This document shows positions 38,470 through 50,575 of a stretch of DNA of 64,000 bases, in pieces. The DNA comes from Anoplopoma fimbria. Its lineage: Eukaryota > Chordata > Actinopteri > Perciformes > Anoplopomatidae. Position numbers and translations under genes: made by a program. Location: contig NC_072465.1 in NCBI RefSeq assembly GCF_027596085.1, forward strand, positions 19,896,707-19,960,706, read 5' to 3'. A model generated the notes under the pieces. The model ran no database searches. It was not told where the DNA came from and saw only the letters and a program-made list of their open reading frames with translations. Each line of letters starts with the position of its first letter. The stretch's first letter is position 1.

Positions 38470-38575
38470 CTTGTCGAAATGGCATGAAACGTTGATCCCT
38501 TGTTGCTACACAGACGGAGTGACTGATGACAGACATCGGGGCACTAGAGGGCTAGAGAGCTGCAGCTCGACAAGA
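38470..38575 (-). other. Candidate upstream non-coding exon (gli1 5' exon or lncRNA)
   Basis: The minus strand has a near-perfect donor, CGACAAG|GTGAGAACC, at 38470/38469. An acceptor-like TGTTTGTAG lies at 38577-38576; alternatively the segment could be a first exon. All three frames contain stops, so it is non-coding. Its orientation and place about 6.6 kb upstream of the gli1 start make a 5' exon of gli1 possible. Confidence 0.25.
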
Positions 38576-41500
38576 CTACAAACAGCAGACATGGGAGCAG
38601 AGCTAAACCAGTAGAAGAGTGTATAGCAAACAGAGCAGAAAACAGCACCTGATGAGCTTTAAGAGAACTTATTTTTTAAGTTTTGGCAAACTGAAAGCCA
38701 TATTCTTATTAAACTTGATGAAACGTTGTGCTAAGAGCAGCAGTAGAGAAGAGCAAATAAGGTAAAATAGTAGCTTAATACACTTAAAGAGAACCATCTT
38801 TGTTGCAAAAAGTACCATAATTCACTGAAGCGGCCTTATAAAGCAACACACAGTCAAAATGACTGTTTTACCGCCTTTGTAACTGTTGGTCTGATCAGTC
38901 AGCGACTTGATAGTGTTTGTTTTACGCTTAGGAGCGGTTCACCTCTCCTTTGTTTTCATTTGCCTAAACAAGCACAGTTTTGTACTTTTGGCTGCCGAGC
39001 AGTTTCTTAAAGCCAGTTAGATGTTTAACATTTGTCAGTTCAGGGATTTCAACCAACAACTCCATCAGGAGGACAGACGTGGTGCATGCGAGGGTGTTTC
39101 CTTCCTCTTTAGTCTCCCCTTAACTTCGCTGTTCCTTCACTCCTCCACAATCCCACTTTTTTCTCTGTCCTCCCTCCAGGCCACCCACCCGCCGTCCTGC
39201 ACATACCTGTGGTTTCCTGTACCCTACTCCCCTCCCCCTCCTCTCCTCCCTCCTCTCTCTTTACCTCCAGGCCCCCCCCCCCCAAAAAAAACACACCTTC
39301 CTCCCCAGTCTGTCTACCGGGTGACATCAAACTCTTGTCTTGTCTTCCTCCTCCTCTTCTTCTACTACTACCTCTACATGTCTGTGTATCAGGTAGGTAA
39401 TGCCCTAACCACAAATATTTCTTTGAACTCCATTTAAGGAGGAGAAGTGGAGGGAACAAGGGGGAGGGAAAAAGGGAGAGAAGGATTGGATGGATAAAGC
39501 AGATGAGGAGAGGTTGATTCACACAGCTGGCTCCCAGCTGTAGGCCGAGGCAGCGCGTAGAAAATGCGCCATTTATAAACAACTAGGAGCCCAACCCCCA
39601 TTTTGAAGAAAAAAAAAGGAGAGAGCTTTGTCATTGTAAATCAGGCTAAGCACTCTTCTTCTCCTTCACTGGCACTCATGAACGTCACCCAACTGCTTGT
39701 TGCTCTTTTCCTCCCATCCTTTCTGCAGCTCTACGTCATTTCTCCTCTTGGTTTTTGGTCCAATCTCTACTGGTTGTACTGACACTTTGGACACTAAAGT
39801 ACAAATCAAGACCATGTAAATCCTCTCCAGTCAATCATCTCCCTGACACCAGCAAAAAGAAAATGTCCACTGCACAAAATCACTGGAGCTGGCTGTAACA
39901 CATTGAAACAGCGACACAAACCAGATAATAATCTGTTCGGTTTATAGAAAGACCGCAGTGATTATAAGAAAAATAATAATCCTAACAGTCTTGGGTGGGC
40001 AGGCGATATTTATAGCTGAGCCTGCTGCTACTTATATTCCTTAGCTGTATAACACAGCTGGAAGTGAGAGAGGAGGTGGAAAACTCGTGAGGAAAAAAGA
40101 GACAGAGGAAAGAGAGCTAGAGGGTCTTCGGGGGATGGAGGGGGGAGTGTGTGTGTGTGTGTGGGGGCGGATACCTAACGCATGTGTGTGGCTGAGAGCA
40201 AGACAGACAAAGAAAGGCAGAGAGGAAAAACGTGTGTTTGTATTCTGTGTGTGGGAGAAACCGCTGCACGGTCCCACCGAACGACCACAGCAGCAGACGA
40301 GGCCTGCAGGCCACCAGACGCACACACAGTGACCACAGCTGTGACAACCTCTCACAGGAGAGAAACAACCATAAGGTCAACCGGGCGGGATCAATCAAGA
40401 TACGTTTTCATAACTCGGCTTCATGTTTCAGAGAGGGAAGATGCTGTACTAATGTGTAGATGTAGAGGCAGGTCAACCTTGGAAGGACAGATCCTGTAAA
40501 TGACCGGCAGGTAAACATGTGTTTATGCAGACCAACTAATAGAAGAGGTTGACGCTCAGACAAGTTGCCCGATGGAGAAGGCAGACACATAAACATCTTC
40601 TCCTCCTATTGTAACTCCGCCTCACAGTACAAATTATTGTGTTCTCAGGGAATTTCCTCACACATTCTAAGAATGCAAATATAATAAATAAATAAATACA
40701 CTTTTTTTTTTTTTTACTTACAGTAAAATTTGGGCCAAAGCAATCGTAAAATCCTCGAACACAAGCAGCTATTTCTAAAGGATTCCTAATATAAACAAGA
40801 TAAATCTAAATAAAGACCAAGAAGTCAATTCCAACTTTGATTTTCAGAAGCAGGTATTTGCACTTTGGGGGCATTTGGGCGTGTCACATGTGCAAAAATG
40901 TGAGCCGTCACAAAAAGAGTCTCAACTGTGACCAGAGCAGATATTTGCCATAAAGAACAAATATGTGTGTGGACAATCGTGGTTTTTAACTGCATGTCTC
41001 AAACTTCATAAACAAGTCATGTTGTTCTACAAAGCAAACCACTCGATCCTCCTCTGAATGTAAACTGTATTTAAATTTGTCCCAGTAGCTGAACACACAC
41101 GTGGAGACTTGTCTTCCTCCGTTCACACAGTTTGTGTTTGTGTGTAGACTGTGTTGATAAGGGTCATTGTATTTTACCGCCTTATATCGTCACTTTCACG
41201 CTTGTGCTTCCTCTAAACTTTCATTCTCTCCCTCTCACCTGCTTCTTTTCCATGTATTTGATCCCAATTGTGACTCTAACTTTCCTTAAGTTTCAAAGAA
41301 AAACCTTTTTTTCCTACAGTTTTAACAGTTGCTGGTTCATTTTGATGAAAAGTTTACAAAACTTCAACATGCAAAACAACACATGCTTTCCTCCGTTGCC
41401 AAAATTTGTCTCACCCACCCTCGAGTCCCCTCTGGGAATCTGCAGTAAACTATAAATCATATGAGAACTGATGACTGCAGCGATCTGTTGATGCAAAACA

Positions 41501-41796
41501 GTAGGGAAGAAAATTATGTTTCATTCTGCTTGTCATTTACTTAAACAAACCTCATCAATTTACACAGTGAGCAAATTACAGAGCAGCTATTTGGATCATA
41601 TACCCGTAGACGTATATGAGATGTGCACTTCTCCTGTGTGGTCCTTCTCAGAGCTGCTGACTTCATAACTAATATATCGCAGGCGTTTAGTTTAATACCC
41701 AGATGTTGGTAGGGGCAAGGCATCCGGGCCCGCGTTAGCTTTTAATTGGCTGGGATCCCTGAGCTGGTGTTTGGGGCTTAGCATGTGACTCACTGA

Positions 41797-41797
<1 letters not shown>

Positions 41798-41859
<62 letters not shown>
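41798..41859 (+). repeat. CA microsatellite, about 31 units
   Basis: A perfect CA run ending cgcatacacgg. Confidence 0.95.
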
Positions 41860-41862
<3 letters not shown>

Positions 41863-42016
41863 TACACGGATGCATACACACACTTTCCCTGAACGAATGA
41901 AAGGCTTGGCTGGGTTTAGGATCATATGCTGTCAGGAAGAGACGAGTCATGTTCGTCCAGAAGAGACTACAAACTAAACAAACGCAGACAAAACACACAT
42001 AATAACACATCCATGC

Positions 42017-42021
<5 letters not shown>

Positions 42022-42090
<69 letters not shown>
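42022..42090 (+). repeat. CA microsatellite, about 34 units
   Basis: A perfect CA run. It has a GT array in opposite sense 210 bp to the right. Confidence 0.95.
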
Positions 42091-42092
<2 letters not shown>

Positions 42093-42295
42093 ACAGACAC
42101 ACACTTACACACACAGAGTTACATCTTGGAGTTCCCAGGACCATCTGACGCCAAACTGCTGACATTTTGAGCAAACAGCAGCCATGATATCTGTCGAGCT
42201 GAAAATTTTTGTGAGAAATAAAAAGATGGATACTATCAAAAGATGGAGAGGGGAATCGAATCACAAATTGCACATCCACACAAGCAAGGTGATTG

Positions 42296-42299
<4 letters not shown>

Positions 42300-42392
<93 letters not shown>
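42300..42392 (+). repeat. GT microsatellite, about 46 units
   Basis: A perfect run of about 93 bp, then ctgtttgtgcgtgtg. Confidence 0.95.
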
Positions 42393-42393
<1 letters not shown>

Positions 42394-43669
42394 TGTTTGT
42401 GCGTGTGTTTCTTGAGTTCCCACCAGGGCTGTAATTAAGTGGCATTAACATAACTAAAAGGCAACAAATGAGCTAATCAGCTGGCTTTGAATTAGCTGGG
42501 GGTGAAGAGCTTAAACACAGGCAAACAAACTGAGCTTGCTCACATTCACACAGACAAATAAAAACACACTTCTTCAAGCCACACTTTAGGTTTTGCTCTC
42601 AAATAAACTGATGCACAAACTTGTGAAATGTAAAACATATGAGGAATTTCAAAAATCTGAGCTGTTGCTCGTTTAAATCAATTGTGAAATCAATCAGCAA
42701 TTGGATCCTTCAAGATTTTTTCTAATTTGTAGTTGTGGGAGACCCCACACACATTAAAACTAAATGTCTTCACTAGTTTTGTCACTCATTGTTTGTCAAT
42801 CAAGTGTGCGCACAACACATTACACAATACCAAGATTTCAGACCGACCTCAGAACTGTCACTCAAACCTTTCTTTGGATTCTTAAAGTCTCTTGTTGCAG
42901 AAGTCTTCCACCACATGATTTGTGCTCACTACTATACATTCACTAAAAAACAAAAGGAAATATGTCTGAACGAACTGGAGGTGAGCGTTCACGCATTTCT
43001 CAGGACTTTTGTTTGTGAATGTTTGGGTTTGTCAGACAAGTAAGCATCGTGAAAAATTGTTATGAATAATTCATCAGGTTTCTGTTGGTTGTATTCAGAC
43101 TACAGGTAAATAATGCGTTTTAGCCAAGCTATGAATACAAAGCTGCAACATCCATGATCCATCAGTTCTTCATTCATCATGCTGTATAAAGCAAAAACTG
43201 TGCATGTCGTACGCACAGCTGTAAAAGGTAGCAATGCAACAATAATAAAGGAAAAGAAGAAGAACCAAACCCCGCTAAAAACCAAAAGGTTTCCAAGGAT
43301 TAAAAACTCTTTGCAAATGTTGCATTTGATGCATTCAACGTGTTTTCTATGCCTTAAGGATACATGCGATGTGTTCTGCTGAGAAATGTAAAATGTAAAA
43401 CTGTGTTTGTTCACAGTGAAAACCAGGGTACATTTAACATACTGTGAAGAGTTATCTACTAGTACAAAAAGGAGCGTCAGCAGGTAACCAGTGTTGATTC
43501 CCACATTAAAATCCCAAATGGTTCATAGTATTTTCTTTTATTTTTTTTGCAGGGGGTTGTCAACTTGCATGTCTGGGTCATGGAAACAGTGATGTCAGAT
43601 GCAGGGAGAGGAACAGACAAAAGCAAAGTTGCGCACTGCAGCACTTTCCACACCAAGCCGACTCACAAC

Positions 43670-43880
43670 AGATTGATGCTATTTCCACACTACTACGTTT
43701 TTACTTTTAATCCATAACTCTTGCTACATTTATGCCTAGCGTACACACCACTCCGGCATTTTAGAACCCCTAAAACTGAGTTGTTTTAAAACTCCAGGGT
43801 TGCGTTTTAGCCTGGAGAGACGGAGACCTTTGATAACGATGATGCAGACGCCCATATCGCTTCTTGATTGGGTCTCATCA
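43670..43880. mobile_element. Possible fragment of a non-autonomous hAT-like element
   Basis: Contains ttccacactactacgttttt, ccggcattttagaacccc and gagacggagacctttgataacgatgatgcagacgc-type sequence, reminiscent of a fish repeat with 'ggagacatttgaaaacgatgatg'. The right end is not resolved. Confidence 0.3.
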
Positions 43881-44599
43881 GTCACGACATGTCCTTCCCT
43901 GATTTGTCATGTCTATATGACGGGACCCTTTCAGGAAGAAAAGAAACGACAACCACCTTTACTACCAGTGGTTAATAACATTTCAATTATTGCTGATCTT
44001 TTTGTCTATGCTTGCAGCTGTTGTGTAGTTTATTTCTAGATTTTATAATGCTACTACTGCCTAGATGCACATGAGGCAAACTATTTTTCGAGCGCTTTGC
44101 GGTCACGCTTGGTCGTGACAACAACCAAATACTAATGATCAGTAAATTTCACAAAACACAACCGTTTTTTGAGGTTGTCCACACATAAATATATGTTGAT
44201 CAATCTTACTGATTTCTATCAACATTTGGTAAAAGACTGGCCAGATTTTGATGGTCTGTCAAATGCTGCGGTTTCAACAGAAAAGTGTATGAGCTGTTGT
44301 GCAATCACAGAAGCTTTCTGCTATTTGTGCATGTAAACACTGATCCTATCTCACGCATGAGGAAGGGGCTCCCTTTCACTGCGTCTCAGCCCTAAATTCC
44401 AGTCTGTATCTCCAAGCAGCGCTCAGCGATGCGCAGGGAGCACATGCACGACAAACACACTGACATATAAACCCTCTCTCTGATGCACAGACTCAAGCTT
44501 ATAAAGGCAAACTGTACACAAGGCTCATTTATTTACAGGTAAACTGCCTCACGTACACTGAAAGGACATGCACACACAGATACGCACATATACAAACAG

Positions 44600-44868
<269 letters not shown>

Positions 44869-45970
44869 TGTGTCCGTCCTGCTCTTTTACTGGAAGATAC
44901 TTCAAATTGTCCTTCTGGGCAAGTAAAAAAAGTTTCTGACTTAGTTATCTACAACAATTGAATGAGGAAATCAGATTTTTCTGAAAACTCAATAGATCCG
45001 ATTTGCATCTTTTCATATGATATGAATGAAGCGGTACAGCACCAAAAGCAAAAAAAACATGTCTTCATTTAAGGTAATTTCTGTTTGGCTGTTGCTTATT
45101 TTACTCTTGTAGTAAAAGCATTTAAACATTTATCTGTGACACGCTGATAGGTAGCTTTTTTTTATTTTATATTATTTTTATTCTCAGAAGCACAAAGAAT
45201 GCCATAATACAATGTACATGTCATTTTTCAATTTTCTCCCCTCCCACCCCAGAACAGATCACACTGCCTCGATGCAGAAAAATCAAAAGTAGACTCTTAA
45301 AGTCAGTTAACTGATTCAGTAAGACAACAATGGCATTCTGTCATTCACTGCACAGTTACCTCTGAAATAAAAGCAAATGCCCCTCCGAAAGAAAAACAAA
45401 TATTCAGAAATTACAATTAGTCAGTGTGAGTGAGTGTTTCGGGCAGTTATATATATCTACATCACAAACAGGCAGCCACATTTTTTCTCAGTTTACTTCT
45501 GCTTTTTACAATTTACCAAACAAAGCTAAAATGTATAATAAACTTTAAGGTGTTCAGTAAACAGTATTTCAGACAATACATTCTCAACCATGTCTGTTTA
45601 GGATTTAAGGTTGACTTATGTAACTTTTTAATCATTTTGGTGCAAATTTTAAGAATATATATCTTAAACCTCATAGTTTCATTGTAATTAAAAGCAAGTT
45701 GTAATGAGAAGTCACACAAGATTAAACCTATATTAATAGATGTTGATATTCACATGGACCCATGTGTGCATAATATCCTGGGATACAATTTTAAATAAAT
45801 AAAAACTGATGACATAACATGGCGTCTGGGAAATTAAAGATAAAAGGGAGGCACGGAGAATCCACTTTTACCACAGTTTCCTGTAGAGAAATATCAAGGA
45901 TTTAGAGTGATACACTTGAGATGGAAAAAATCTGGCGGCAGTAATGTTGCTGTGCAGCGGGCGACTCGTG

Positions 45971-45973
<3 letters not shown>

Positions 45974-46033
<60 letters not shown>
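45974..46033 (+). repeat. GT microsatellite, about 30 units
   Basis: A perfect GT run, followed 140 bp later by a GA run. Confidence 0.95.
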
Positions 46034-46034
<1 letters not shown>

Positions 46035-46168
46035 TATTCATGCTCTCCTTTAGCTTTACAAAGGAGGGATGGCGTGAGTCAGAAAGGATGGAAAGAGAGA
46101 GAAAGACAGAGAAGGAGAGAAAATGATTGTGACTACGAGAAGACGAGTTGATGGAAGAAGAGAAACAG

Positions 46169-46174
<6 letters not shown>

Positions 46175-46204
<30 letters not shown>
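46175..46204 (+). repeat. GA microsatellite
   Basis: A perfect GA run in a purine-rich stretch (46080-46204). Confidence 0.9.
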
Positions 46205-46205
<1 letters not shown>

Positions 46206-48171
46206 AGTGTAGAGCGGCACTATGCTTGAGCAGTCCTTTTGACTGAGGAGAGAGGGACTGGAGACCTATTGTTGAGATCCCATTCCTCACTGTATTGTCC
46301 GACCTTATCAATGCAGGGTCACCAGGAACAATGGTGAACGCTCCCATAAGTTCTCATTTGTTCACAGTGTCACCGCAAACAGAAAACGCAGGTGTTGTTT
46401 TTGCAAAGCTTTATAGGAATCAATAAAAAAAGTACATGATTTAATTTGGCTCTCATTTATCAATAATATTATTGATAATGTCATCAGGGATATCCCGGCT
46501 TAACGTTTTGAACAACCCTGAGTAACAAACTGAAGGTGTCGAGGTTGAAAGAAGTGAACTATTTTAGGAGGCAGGGAGGGTCAAATGAAAGATGCTTTTG
46601 AGTTGCATTGTGGGAATTGTAGGATCCAGTTTTTTGGGGGGAGTTTGATCTAAAAACTTAGTCAGTACTTCTCGACTACAGCTGCTCCGAATTTGACCTT
46701 TTTTTCTGTCTATTCTGGGTGCAGATTTTAAGAACGTGCAACACTTATTTGCTAGAGTACCACTTTAAGTATGTTTTTCTATTATCTTCTCTTAATTTAA
46801 CGATGATTTCATGATAATAATCTACCTATTATCTTTTTTTATAGAAAAAAAGTATTAATAATCATCTTTCATTACAGCTAGATACAAATATTTCAGTAGG
46901 ACAATAAACTTTTATTTATTTCGACAAACTAAACTAACAAACTGCCGGTGTTAAAACAATACACACCTACTGTAAACCGTGATACACTGGAAAACCTGAA
47001 GTAACTTTACACATTGACTAAGGCTGAGGTCATAATATTTTACATCTAAAATCCCTTTTGCATTCTGGACAGATAACTTGAATTTGTTTTCATTTCTTCG
47101 GCGTCTGTAAGAGTCTCATCCATGTTGCTCGTGGCCGACTAGAATAAATGACAAAGAATTCCACCTGTGCGATGGAGAAAAAAAAACTGTCCTCTTGGGT
47201 CACCAGAAGTTTCTTATTCATTACCGGCTATAAAGCCTGACAAAGAGAAAGCTTCTAGCCCTTCTTCTGCCTCTTCACTCCCTCTCTCCCTCCGGCTCCT
47301 CGTGGAGAACAGAGAGGGGAATCATTCAGCGGCTGAAAAGGTTAAAGTCTAGCCGAGGGCTGGAGTTCCTGCGTCTGCCAGGGGCACCTGAAGAGGGGCA
47401 AACATTTACCGGCAAAGAAAAGAAGGGGAGTAAAAAAAAAAAATCAGCAGCTTGCCCGAGAGCTGCAGGGTCCGCAGTGAGTGGCGGTGTAGGGCCCTTG
47501 GAGAGTTTGTCTTGTAATTGAGTCAATTGTTGACCCCCTGTTCAGCCTGCCTCTGCAAACTTTGGGAGGAAAAGCCTGCCGAATAATTAATGTTCTCTCT
47601 CCCTCTTCCTCTTCATCTATCTATCTCCTACTCCTCTCCACTCCCCCCCCCCCCTTCTTCTTCCCTTGTTTTCCGTTGTCTCAGAGGATAATTGTGCTGT
47701 GAGTCAAAGGCAGTCATTTAGAGGAGGGGGGCTGTTCAGGGATCTGCTGAGGCTTACAATCTTCCTTTCACCCCAAATCTTTCTTCCCCCTCCCCTCCTC
47801 CCTCAACACTCACTCTCTCTTCTCTGCTGCATTCTCCCGCTTTTTCATTCCTCCTTTTGTTTGCACCGTGGGATGAATTTTAATCACTCCACTCTCCACC
47901 TCCGATCTCTACTGCCTCCCCCCCCCCACCCCGCTCATTCTTTCTTTACCTCTCATTCCCCAGTCTGGCCACTCGTTCCCTGTTTCCAACTTATATCCTG
48001 CACTGCAGCACCTTCTCCCCTTACCACTCCTCCACTGATCAGACCCTCAAAGGCGCTGAGAAAACAAGGACACAGATATAGCCCTTTGATGACGAGAGGA
48101 AGGGAGTATTTGTCACTCCAGGTTTAGAACGGGCCAAATGTGTTTAACAGGCACGGGGCACAGACGGGAAC

Positions 48172-48177
<6 letters not shown>

Positions 48178-48214
<37 letters not shown>
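48178..48214 (+). repeat. GA microsatellite
   Basis: About 18 perfect GA units. Confidence 0.9.
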
Positions 48215-48218
<4 letters not shown>

Positions 48219-49640
48219 AAAAAGAGAGAGTTAAGGGAGAAAGAGGAGGGTGGGCAAGCAGGACAGAGAGAGGAGGGTCGCATTCTGTTTGTGGAGTGCG
48301 ATCATTTTTAAATGCCTCCTTCATTCAAGAACACTTTGTTTGCATAAGGGCTCTGGTGTTGTGCTCCTATTGTGGCGACTTATCCCGAGGGACAGTGCAG
48401 GCCGGGGACACTGTTGTCATTCACATTTCACACATTTACTTATTAGCAGATGCTCTTAATGAGAATTGTTTTGTGAAAGTGCATTTATAACCCTTGAAAA
48501 AGGGAGAGTACAAGCATATTGTCGTGGGAGGTGCAAGTGTAATAGCCACTGAAATAAGTAAGTAAAGGAAATTACAGGAAGTAATCACAGTGCCAAGAGT
48601 TAAAGCAATAGATTTCCTTATTTATTTAGTTTTTTTACGAGGTCCCGTAGTCCATATTTTATCCCCGCAGGCTACAGGCGGTTGGCCTGCACATTTGTCC
48701 CAGTCTGACCGGTCTGAACCAGCAGAAGACATTAACAAGGGACATCAGAGGGTCAGACAACCTAAAAATTTTTTACGGTGATGTCAGGGTTTAAGTGCAA
48801 ATAACTTAAGAACCAAGTTCAATAACCGCAAGACACGGTGAACTCTTGACCCTCGTGGTAATGTACAGTATGTCTGCAGAGGTGGATGGATTTACAATTT
48901 GGAGTTACTGAGTCCATTTCATGCTACTTTATACTACAGTTACATTATACCAGAGGCATAATAAGTAAACGGTTTAAACAGTGCTTACTTGTTAATGCTT
49001 CAGTAATCTAATAATCCAATAGTAAACTATATAAGATTACACTCTAAAAGGGGTCATTACTTACTTTTGTAATCTGCTGATAATACTTAAGCACTTGTAC
49101 TTTAACAGTGTTGCTACTTTTTGTTTCCTTTCACTATTGCATGTTTGTATTTTAATATGTAGGGTTAGATGTAATAATTCCTCCCTGATGAGACAGTTCC
49201 CTGTTTGATCTCATGTTCTACGGGGAGAGTCAAGTCCTCACTGCCTCCCCCTCTGTCTGTCTCTGTCTCTATCCGAAGCCCTCCTTCTGGAGTGTTTGTT
49301 AGGAAATCCTGAACAAACCGTGGCTGTTTGTTCTCTCTTTGTCGATGACGGGTTTTTATTGACTTCTGCTATTGACAATCGCTCGACTCCTGTTGGCCTC
49401 GCACAAGCTGGATAACGCTGTGCAAATAGGTGTATGTACACACACATTTCGAATCCGTCCGAAACACACTCACAATCTCGAACAGCTCGAGGGGTGAACG
49501 GAGAGAACAGATAGATGAGAAGACATATATGCAAAAAGAATTATGTACATACATATATATCAGGTGGGAAATACCTCAAGCTTGCTCATCAAATAGTGTG
49601 ACAGGTGTCTTAAGATGTAAGAGACACACACTTTCACTCA

Positions 49641-50575
49641 TGACCAAAGGTATGTGGACATCTGAACGTTAGATCCATATGAGATTTTGAGCAAACATGG
49701 GAATTAATATGTTGTTCTTCCACAAAAAATCTCGCGAAAACAGCCACGACATGGACCTCATTTTGTGCATTTCATTTCAAATGAAGAGGTTTCCCTGAAC
49801 TGGACCTAGAACAGGGTTCAAGGTACCGCTAAGGACCCAGAGGCTATGTCCTCAGTCACATGTCTGGGTGTTTGTGGTGATTAGTGACATGAGAAGGACT
49901 TATATCTTCTGATAACACACTTTTTACAGCGCTGGAGGTGTTTAAGACTGATTCTGGTATTTTCTAGACTAAATATAAATATAATAATGTAAAAAATATA
50001 AGAGTTATGAGATAAAAACAAAAACTTTTAATAAAAGAGATTATATTCTTCAGCAGAATTACATCTAGGTAGAGAGGGTTTGGGGGCTTTGTGACAAATT
50101 TTAGAGGTTAGAGAAGTGAGCTTGTGACCGGCTCAATCCACCGACCCGCAGGATAAATTTGGATGGGGAAAGTGTAAAAGCTGCGCTTGCCCCTCCCTCA
50201 TTACAAACACTGAGGTGCCCTTGAGCAAAGGCCCTTAACCCCAACTGCTCCAGTGGAGTTGCTCAGTGGCCAGCAGGTCAGACTGTGGTTGAACTGGGCA
50301 GCTTCCAGATGTGCATGTGTGTAACTATGCAGCAAAAGAGAGGCTTCCTCTCAGTGAAAGCACTCTGAATACTAATGATAATATGAATTATAATGTTGGA
50401 GGATAGAGACAGTGAATTCAGAATTCAATTATTATTTTTCTAAACACTCATTTTGTACAGAGTTTGGTTGTTGATGGGTGGGATTCTGCTGGAAAGATTT
50501 GAGCTCATTTCAGAGTTGCTTAAATACCAACTACAGTCCTGACTAAGGACAGGGGTGTCCATATACTTTTGGTCG
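49641..50575. mobile_element. Decayed non-autonomous Tc1/mariner-like element with terminal inverted repeats
   Basis: The ends form a 21-bp inverted repeat (49642-49662 and 50554-50574) matching at 18 of 21 positions, of the form GACCAAARGTATRTGGACAYC. This is typical of a fish Tc1-like family. Internal pieces such as ttgttcttccacaaa and ccctgaactggacctag resemble its usual internal sequence. No transposase frame survives. A SINE lies inside it. Assignment to Tc1/mariner is from memory of the terminal motif. Confidence 0.55.
50103..50370 (+). mobile_element. tRNA-derived fish SINE, nested in the Tc1-like element
   Basis: The head reads ggttagagaagtgagcttgtgaccgg, an A-box-like tRNA-derived start, followed by a shortened B-box (ggctcaatcc) and ccgaccagcag-like sequence. 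The body carries gaggtgcccttgagcaa, cccttaaccccaactgctcc and ggttgaactgggcagcttcc, blocks familiar from abundant percomorph SINEs. The tRNA part lacks about a dozen bases before the B-box compared with the usual form. Confidence 0.6.

Noticed and set aside
47167..47352. 61-codon plus-strand ORF
   Set aside because: No family resemblance. It is flanked by purine and pyrimidine tracts and has no convincing splice signals.
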